From Biomphalaria glabrata (lineage: Eukaryota > Mollusca > Gastropoda > Planorbidae): a DNA stretch of 64,000 bases. The translations under genes and the position numbers were made by a program. The notes beneath the pieces were generated by a model, which was not told the origin of the DNA, searched no databases, and worked only from the letters and a program-made list of their open reading frames with translations. The stretch covers positions 6,975,934-7,039,933 of the forward strand of contig NC_074711.1 in the NCBI RefSeq assembly GCF_947242115.1, in the 5' to 3' direction. Numbering within the stretch: the first letter of the stretch is position 1; each line of letters begins with the position of its first letter. This document shows positions 57,007 through 64,000 of the stretch, in pieces.

Positions 57007-60000
57007 TTAAGACTTTGTAACAGCAGCATGATGTTTCACAAATGTTATGGCTGAGAGTTCCTTGCAAAACTCCTCTAGAACAATAATGGCTTCCATTCTG
57101 CTTTGGTCTTCGAACCTACAATTGAGAATGAAGTAGACAAAAAAAGTGACAATAAAATATATGTAGATTTTTTTTTCAATGTTAAAGTAGTTATCTATCA
57201 TTTTTTAAAAAATAAATTTACTATGACTACATTGTGAAAAAGAGTTATATGTAGAACAACAGAAATCCTTCATACTCTCTAATGAAGTCAGCACCAGGAA
57301 GCTGGAGAAACCATTGACAAAGACTTTGCCTGATCATGCATAGTTTTAGAATAATGAATAGAGTTAAGCACAATAGTTTAATTAACTGTTGTGTGGTCTC
57401 CCTAATAAAGTCAATTTAATACAATGAAGTTATACATTCAGATGAATACAGTCAACGGTGCTCAATTCTTGTTAGGACATTGCTGAATTTGTGTCCTACT
57501 ACTACAGGGTACGTAGCACTTTCCAATCATCTCCATTTACAGATGTTTGAAAATACTTTCCAAATTAGACCTGGAAAAAAGTCCAACAGGGAATTGACTC
57601 TGTAGGCACAATAATCCAGATTAGTCGTTAGAAAGGATTTTATCCGATGAGCAGGCATGAACCAGGAGTTCTTCACCTCAAGTCCTGTCAGAAGGTTCCA
57701 CAATGGTAGCAAACATTACTGGGTTGTACCATGTATGTGGCACACCACACCTTAGATCTGGCCCATTCGCTGCAAGAGGCCAACAGCAGCAGTAACCACT
57801 GGGAATTTTTTCATGTTCCTATTGTGTAACTGTCACAAAAAAAAAATGAAGGGGCTGCCAATCCAACTGCCAAACAGTATGGTGAACTTGTTGGACTGGA
57901 GATGAAGGGTATTGGCTCCATACAAGTCAGACCAGACAGTTCCAGAAATGAAACATTTTTTGCATATATGATATAAAACAATCTTTGAAAGATAAATCTG
58001 TATTGTCTATATTGTATTGTATGATCACAGTAGTCTTTTAAAAAAGTTAATCATTGAAATACTCTTAAGCTTACTAACAATATTTAAGCTAAACATATAT
58101 CAATTTTATTAAAGTGTTTGACTTGAACGTAAAAGATATGTATTGCATGTCACAAATTGTTCTGCTTCATTTTTTTTTTATGAAAATATTTGATAGAATC
58201 AACTTTTATTTTAAAAAAGCTGAATCTGAAGTCTTTCATTGGCAAAAAAAAATGCATACATACAATTTTTTTTTAGTAGATATTAGTACATTAATGAAAT
58301 TCTGAAAGTGGATGATATTAGCTAGCGTTTTACAATACTAACTGAAAAATGAATTTTAGTAGATTTTTGATTTTTTTATTCAATGTTAGTAAAATAATTA
58401 AATGCTGAAAACTGATATTACTAACTTTATAAAATACCAACAGAAGAATGATTTTAGAGTTTTTTTTAATCATGTTAGTACAATAATTAAATGCTTAAAG
58501 CTGATATTAGTTAACTTGTAATGTTACAATGCTAACTTAAGAATGACTGCATTATCCTATACTCCACATGAATAAGGATTGATCTTAACAAATATTGGAC
58601 ATGACATGCCCTGCATAGTGACAATATGCAAAAAAAACCATAAACGCACACTAAGCAGTGTTATAGCATTGACGTTAACTAAATATTTTAAGGCCATGCT
58701 TCGAAAAGCATCAATTTTGAATGAGATTTTTTAAATCACTGCATCATGTGTTAAATTTTTAGAAATATAGAAAAACATTCAAAAGAAAATTGATTAGTTT
58801 AAAGCCTGAAGCAGAAAATAAAACAACAAATATGTAGAGTGAAAGCCAGCAAATTAACATATGTATATATTCATCAAGTGTTTGTTTATATGTGTATGTG
58901 TACACTGCTTAAGTAATAATAAGTCTTGGGTTTCAATCTGAACATCAAGTTTTCAATACTAGCAGTGCAGAGTATATTTCATAGTGCTGTAGGGGTGCAA
59001 ATCAACCGTTTTAGTTAGCAGATAGAACAAATTATTTCTACAAACATCTAGCACTTTACTTTCAACACACAAGAGAATAGCAAATTAGTAAGTCGCAAGC
59101 TTTTTTAATTTCTTTTATTATTGGATTGTACAAATAAAATGTCAGAAATGCAAAGTAAATATGCTTTTTAAAAAATGTATGATATCTTTCTACTAATTTT
59201 ATAGAGAATAATTGGCTTTATAATTAAGCAAACAGAAGTTATTTATTAGCAGACCTTATCAGAATTATATAACAAACTTGCTAATTGATTGATTTGACAT
59301 TTTCTTCTGCATTTTAAAAGTTTGAACAAAACAAAAAGTTGATCCTATGACTACATACAAGACATGTTTAAATACATAGTATCAAATATTATTTGTAAAC
59401 AAAATTACCCCCTACATTTCTGAAATAGTGATAATGCTGCTATATTACTCTAGTGATTACAAAAATTAAAAAATGGCCAATAATTAGACCTCTATCTGCT
59501 GTTGTTTCCTACCCTATAGTAAAATGAATTAAATGCAATTATATCACTTTGTCCCATGCTCATTAACATCACTCTCAGACTCTGGCAATGTATCAGCAGA
59601 CTCATGCTTGACATGACTTCACGCACTTACCCGCCTCCATCACTAAAAGAATATAAAAGGGTAATTACATCAATCTGCCAGTTACTTCCCTTACCAAAGC
59701 TTACAATAGTGGTGAAAAAAAACAACAATGTAAAACGCAAAACTATAACAGGAAAAGCAATAAAACAAAGAAATATGGCACTATAGAGATCACAACTTTT
59801 AAGATTGGCCAAGGGAATGATAGAGTAACTGATGGAGAATGTCAAAATTAATGTTTGAAACATATTGCATGAGAAAACTAATGGAATATGTCATTATGTA
59901 TGCATCATACTGTAAGACTAATGCTACAAGTATCATATTTACAAGGGACTAACAGAGTAACTAATGCTTTAGACATTGACAGCATAATTGTTTTTGTACT

Positions 60001-63000
60001 ACAGGTAGACCTTGTGTATCTGACATTAAGAAAGGCAAGGAGTCATTCATCAGAAAAGTAATTTGAGTGAGTGTCTTAGAATATAGTGAAAAAAGTTTCT
60101 TTCATCAAGTCTACTTAGGTAGACAACACCATTATTGGCCAATCTATGATTGTAGATATCTATAATGATCTGTTAGGGTAAAAAAAAAGGTTTAAAAAAA
60201 AAAAACAATTTGACACTTACCAAGGTACTTCAGTTTGACACTTTGCTAGCCTGAGACTTAAAGGTTTAGAAAAATGTGTGGAACTTTAAGTCATGCAAAC
60301 ATAGAAACAAAACAAAACAAAAAACAAACAAAAGAAACAAAACAAAGAAAACATTTTTTAACCCATTCAAATGGAATTATTTGATTTTGCTCAAGTTGTT
60401 TAAAACTTGTTTGGCAACATTCACAAACTCAATTCTCCAGGAAGTATTTTAAATGATTTACTTATTTATTTTGAGTTGAAAACTTTTGATTGCTTTTTGT
60501 TTCCCTCAAAACATTTGTAAACAGTTCAAGACAACATTTGTCCTCTTTATTACAACCTAGACATGCTAGGAAAAACATAGCATGCAAATAAATGAGTAAA
60601 AAAATACATAATTATATTACATTCAATTAATCAACACTAAGTTCATGCTATCAAGTCAGGAATTTAATCTTAGAGATAATCTAAAAAAACATTGACAATA
60701 AGGTTAAATAAAACAATTTTCTCATTAGTTACCTGTGAATATTGGGAACTAATCCAAACAGCTGTTTCCTGGCCAGAATTAATTTTTGTGGAAAAGTTGA
60801 GTCAGTTTTCTGGTGATGCTTGATTTCATTGGTTACCTACCAGCAGATAGAACAATTCTGGGAGTATACATGCAATCAAACATCCAAGAATACTTGACAT
60901 GTGTAAAATCTATATTAGTTTGTTTAGTTACATACATATATTAAACATAAATGAATAACAGCACCAGGGACCAAGTTTTTAAGAGAGAAAATAGTGAATT
61001 AAAATGCTACAAAAATAAGGGCATGTGCCGACCGAGGCTCGAACCTGTGACACTGGATTCGACACCACCGCCTAGCGATAACGCACCAAGCGAAACTAGC
61101 CTCCAGACCATCGGAATGTCCAAAAAAACATTCTTCTGATCCAGAGTCAGGCTGTCTGTGTCGGCTCTATCGAAGTTGTTAGTGAACGGATGCTGCGAGG
61201 GTGGGGGAGGGGCTAGCTGGAGCTTGTGACCTTTGACCACTGGGGTGGTAATTTGCATACAGGCGAAATGCTGTTATTCATTTATGTTTAATATATGTAT
61301 GTATCATTTGTTTCAGCACCTAGCTTCAACTCTATGTTTACATTTAGTTTGTTTAGTTGAATGAACAACTTGTACTTTACTGTAGTCACTTACTTTGATC
61401 AAGACAGAATAAAGTGTATGCGTCCCTTCTGCAACTGGGAGAAAAGGATCCAGCAGATATTCATGTAAGTTTGGATGAGGCACTAGAGCCACTTTAGAGA
61501 TCAATGACGTGAGCAACAAGTTGACGGAGTAACTCTGTAGAGACGAAAAAATATCTGGTTTAAAAGTTCTGATAGTTATAAAATACATTCAATCCAGGTA
61601 AACTTCATCTAGTTTTCTAGTCAAAAAATTATAATTATGTCAAAAAGTCAGAAACGTTGTTGAAAAGTGAATAGAGAAATATCATGAGCCGAATGCCATG
61701 GCCTAAGAAAGTAAACAATGAAAATTGTGAAGCACACTACCACATACTGCTAGACAACACTATTTCTAATGACCTAAGACACACTGCTAGACTACACTAT
61801 TTCTATTGACCTAAGACACACTGCTAGACAACACTATTTCTAATGACCTAAGACACACTGCTAGACAACACTATTTCTAATGACCTAAGACACACTGCTA
61901 GACAACACTATTTCTAATGACCTAAGACACACTGCTAGACTACACTATTTCTAATGAACTAAGACACACTGCTAGACTACACTATTTCTAATGACCTAAG
62001 ACACACTGCTAGACTACACTATTTCTATTGACCTAAGACACACTGCTAGACTACACTATTTCTATTGACCTAAGACACACTGCTAGACTACACTATTTCT
62101 ATTGACCTAAGACACACTGCTAGACTACACTATTTCTATTGACCTAAGACACACTGCTAGACTACACTATTTCTAATGACCTAAGACACACTGCTAGACT
62201 ACAATATTTCTATTGACCTAAGACACACTGCTAGACTACACTATTTCTATTGACCTAAGACACACTGCTAGACTACACTATTTCTATTGACCTAAGACAC
62301 ACTGCTAGACTACACTATTTCTAATGACCTAAGACACACTGCTAGACTACACTATTTCTATTGACCTAAGAGTGTTAACAATGAAAACTGAAGTACACTA
62401 CCACACACTGCTAGACTACACTATGTCTAATGACCTAAGACACACTGCTAGACTACACTATTTCTACTGACCTAAGACACACTGCTAGACTACACTATGT
62501 CTAATGACCTAAGACACACTGCTAGACTACACTGTTTCTAATGACCTAAGACAAACTGCTTGACTACACTATTTCCATTGACCTAAGTCACACTGCTAGA
62601 CTACACTATTTCTATTGACCTAAGACACACTGCTAGACTACAGTATTTCTATTGACCTAAGAGTATAAACAATGAAAACTGAAGTACACTACTACACACT
62701 TCTAGACTACACTATTTCTAATGACCTAAGACACACTGCTAGACTACACTATTTCTATTGACCTAAGCGTGTAAACAATGAAAACTGAAGTACACTACCA
62801 CACACTTCTAGACTACACTATTTCTAATGAAGTAAGACACACTTCTAGACTACACTATTTCTAATGACCTAAGACACACTTCTAGACTACACTATTTCTA
62901 ATGAACTAAGACACACTGCTAGACTACACTATTTCTATTGACCTAAGACACACTGCTAGACTACACTATTTCTAATGAACAAAGACACACTTCTAGACTA

Positions 63001-63865
63001 CACTATTTCTAATGAACTAAGACACACTGCTAGACTACACTATTTCTATTGACCTAAGACACACTGCTAGACTACACTATTTCTATTGACCTAAGCGTGT
63101 AAACAATGAAAACTGAAGTACACTACTACACACTTCTAGACTACACTATTTCTACTGACCTAAGACACACTGCTAGACTACACTATTTCTATTGACCTAA
63201 GCGTGTAAACAATGAAAACTGAAGTACACTACCACACACTGCTAGACTACACTATTTCTATTGACCTGAGTGTGCAAACAATCAATCCTTCATTCAGAGT
63301 AGACTACTACACACTACACTGTTTCAATGCTCATTCTTTCATCCAATTTTATTTAACAGCTGACAAAACATAATGTTAATAGGACAATGTTACAGTACAA
63401 CAAATGTAATGTCCCACCTGATCCAACATATGGAGAAGTTTGTCAAACAACATTTGCAAGAATGGACCTTGGTGAAACTTTTCCATAGAGAAACTCAACT
63501 CTGAGATTGGCTGTTTGGGCCAGCCCCAGCTTTTACACACTCTTTCTTGAATGGCAAACTAGGAAATACGGAACAATGTCACATAATTCTACAACTATAT
63601 TGAAATATATGATGCAATGTAACCATTCCTTATAGTTCTTAATTAATGATGAGCTTTTTAAGATGAAGATCTAAACCTTATAAATGTACAGTAAAAAAAA
63701 ATCAGTAAAGTATTACTGATATTTCCTAAAATTTATTTCTAATAATTGTCACCTGTTTGCTAGCATCTCGGAGATACATGTCATAGCTACAATCAACTGT
63801 TTGAATGGTTGATTTGATTTCATCAGGAAGCAAGGTTAGAAAACTGTTGACAACTTTATGGACTT
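57007..63865 (-). CDS. FHIP1: FHIP1-like FTS-Hook-interacting protein, C-terminal part, 5' end off window
   Basis: FHIP proteins (FAM160A) join FTS and Hook to link dynein to early endosomes. Exons in transcript order: 63753-63865, 63418-63558, 61394-61534, 60733-60836, 57007-57115. Borders are GT-AG and phases match; together they give the last 201 residues. Landmarks: [76 protein letters not shown] and the end [20 protein letters not shown]. The [11 protein letters not shown] block and the [14 protein letters not shown] tail are, from memory, the conserved C-terminal domain of the FHIP1 (FAM160A1/A2) branch, not FHIP2. The N-terminal part lies beyond 64000. The intron 61535-63417 is mostly minisatellite, and the last intron is 3.6 kb. 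Confidence 0.82.
57116..60732. other. Last intron of the FHIP1-like gene
   Basis: 57470-57960 is less AT-rich and non-repetitive by eye but shows no usable frame; it could be a decayed element. A diverged repeat of about 100 bp (CTGATATTAGTTAACTT type) occurs three times at 58305-58560. An (AAAC)n-rich tract lies at 60300-60350. No gene seen. Confidence 0.4.
60929..61303. mobile_element. Inverted-repeat element with tRNA-like interior
   Basis: The 35 bases at 60929-60963 are the exact reverse complement of 61269-61303 (outer part TACATACATATATTAAACAT). The 305-bp interior is GC-richer and, on the minus strand, holds GGTTCGAGCC as a B box at about 61027-61040 with an A-box-like GGTGCGTTATCGCTAGG. 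It lies in the FHIP1-like intron between 60837 and 61393. It may be a foldback or MITE carrying a SINE, or a SINE caught between mirrored flanks. Confidence 0.8.
61735..63290. repeat. 37-bp minisatellite array of about 1.5 kb with longer units
   Basis: Unit of 37 bp: ACACACTGCTAGACTACACT then ATTTCTATTGACCTAAG. About 36 near-identical copies. At least six extended units add GTAAACAATGAAAACTGAAG before the common part (about 61707, 62373, 62664, 62768, 63097, 63204). Unit variants (TAATGA/TATTGA, AGACAAC/AGACTAC) cluster in runs. It fills most of the intron before FHIP1 exon 61394-61534. The period is not a multiple of three and no frame stays open. Confidence 0.97.
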
Positions 63866-64000
63866 CTACATAGAAGAAAGAAACAACATTTTAAGAGATT
63901 TTCTTTTAAAAATTTAATACCGTACATACTTAAACCAGTAGATTTTAATTATATCTTCTAGCTCAGGTGTAAACTTTTTTTTTTCATTTAGTGTAAACAA

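Noticed and set aside
57527-57712. Minus-strand open frame in FHIP1-like last intron as an extra exon
   Set aside because: It would disrupt the in-phase join 60733-57115, and no acceptor-donor pair in the right phase was found.
61735-63290. CRISPR-like regular repeats
   Set aside because: The units are contiguous with no unique spacers, in an animal intron; it is a minisatellite.

Overview
This is eukaryotic nuclear DNA: AT-rich, with canonical GT-AG introns, long poly-A/T runs and dense LINE and SINE debris. Protein similarity, short exons in AT-rich introns, and a set of tRNA-headed SINEs and LINE 3' tails I associate with freshwater pulmonate snails suggest a heterobranch gastropod, probably planorbid (Biomphalaria/Bulinus-like). 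The taxon is inference; no species marker was found.

Layout. (1) 1-13608: OSGEPL1, the mitochondrial tRNA threonylcarbamoyladenosine synthase, on the minus strand. I resolved ten exons that join in one frame to a 444-residue protein. (2) 13609-14297: a 689-bp gap between two divergent start codons, probably a shared promoter. (3) 14298-28700: AP5B1, the beta subunit of the AP-5 adaptor, on the plus strand. I resolved 25 exons that join in frame to 868 residues, close to the human length. (4) 28701-46447: a gene-poor stretch holding LINE fragments, SINEs, a dispersed composite repeat, minisatellites and MITEs. (5) 46448-52335: a possible two-exon plus-strand gene for a small secreted protein with one canonical EF-hand loop. 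(6) 52400-57006: SINEs and a LINE RNase H fragment. (7) 57007-63865: the last five coding exons (201 residues) of a minus-strand FHIP1-like gene that runs off the right edge. Its intron carries a minisatellite of about 1.5 kb.

The genes are not a functional cluster. AP-5 (late endosome/Golgi retrieval) and FHIP (FTS-Hook-FHIP dynein adaptor) both serve endosomal traffic, but they lie about 28 kb apart. OSGEPL1 and AP5B1 are linked only by their shared promoter region.

The most distinctive sequence-level observations are: a near-identical tandem duplication at the start of AP5B1 exon 4 that creates a second splice acceptor; an older copy of OSGEPL1 exon 6 and its splice donor inside the adjacent intron; a hAT-type MITE with a perfect 8-bp target duplication; a second MITE with terminal repeats of about 45 bp; an inverted-repeat element with a tRNA-like interior; LINE and SINE insertions with readable target duplications; and several minisatellites, two of which seem to grow out of transposon ends. 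I saw no CRISPR array, rRNA, convincing functional tRNA or organised gene system.
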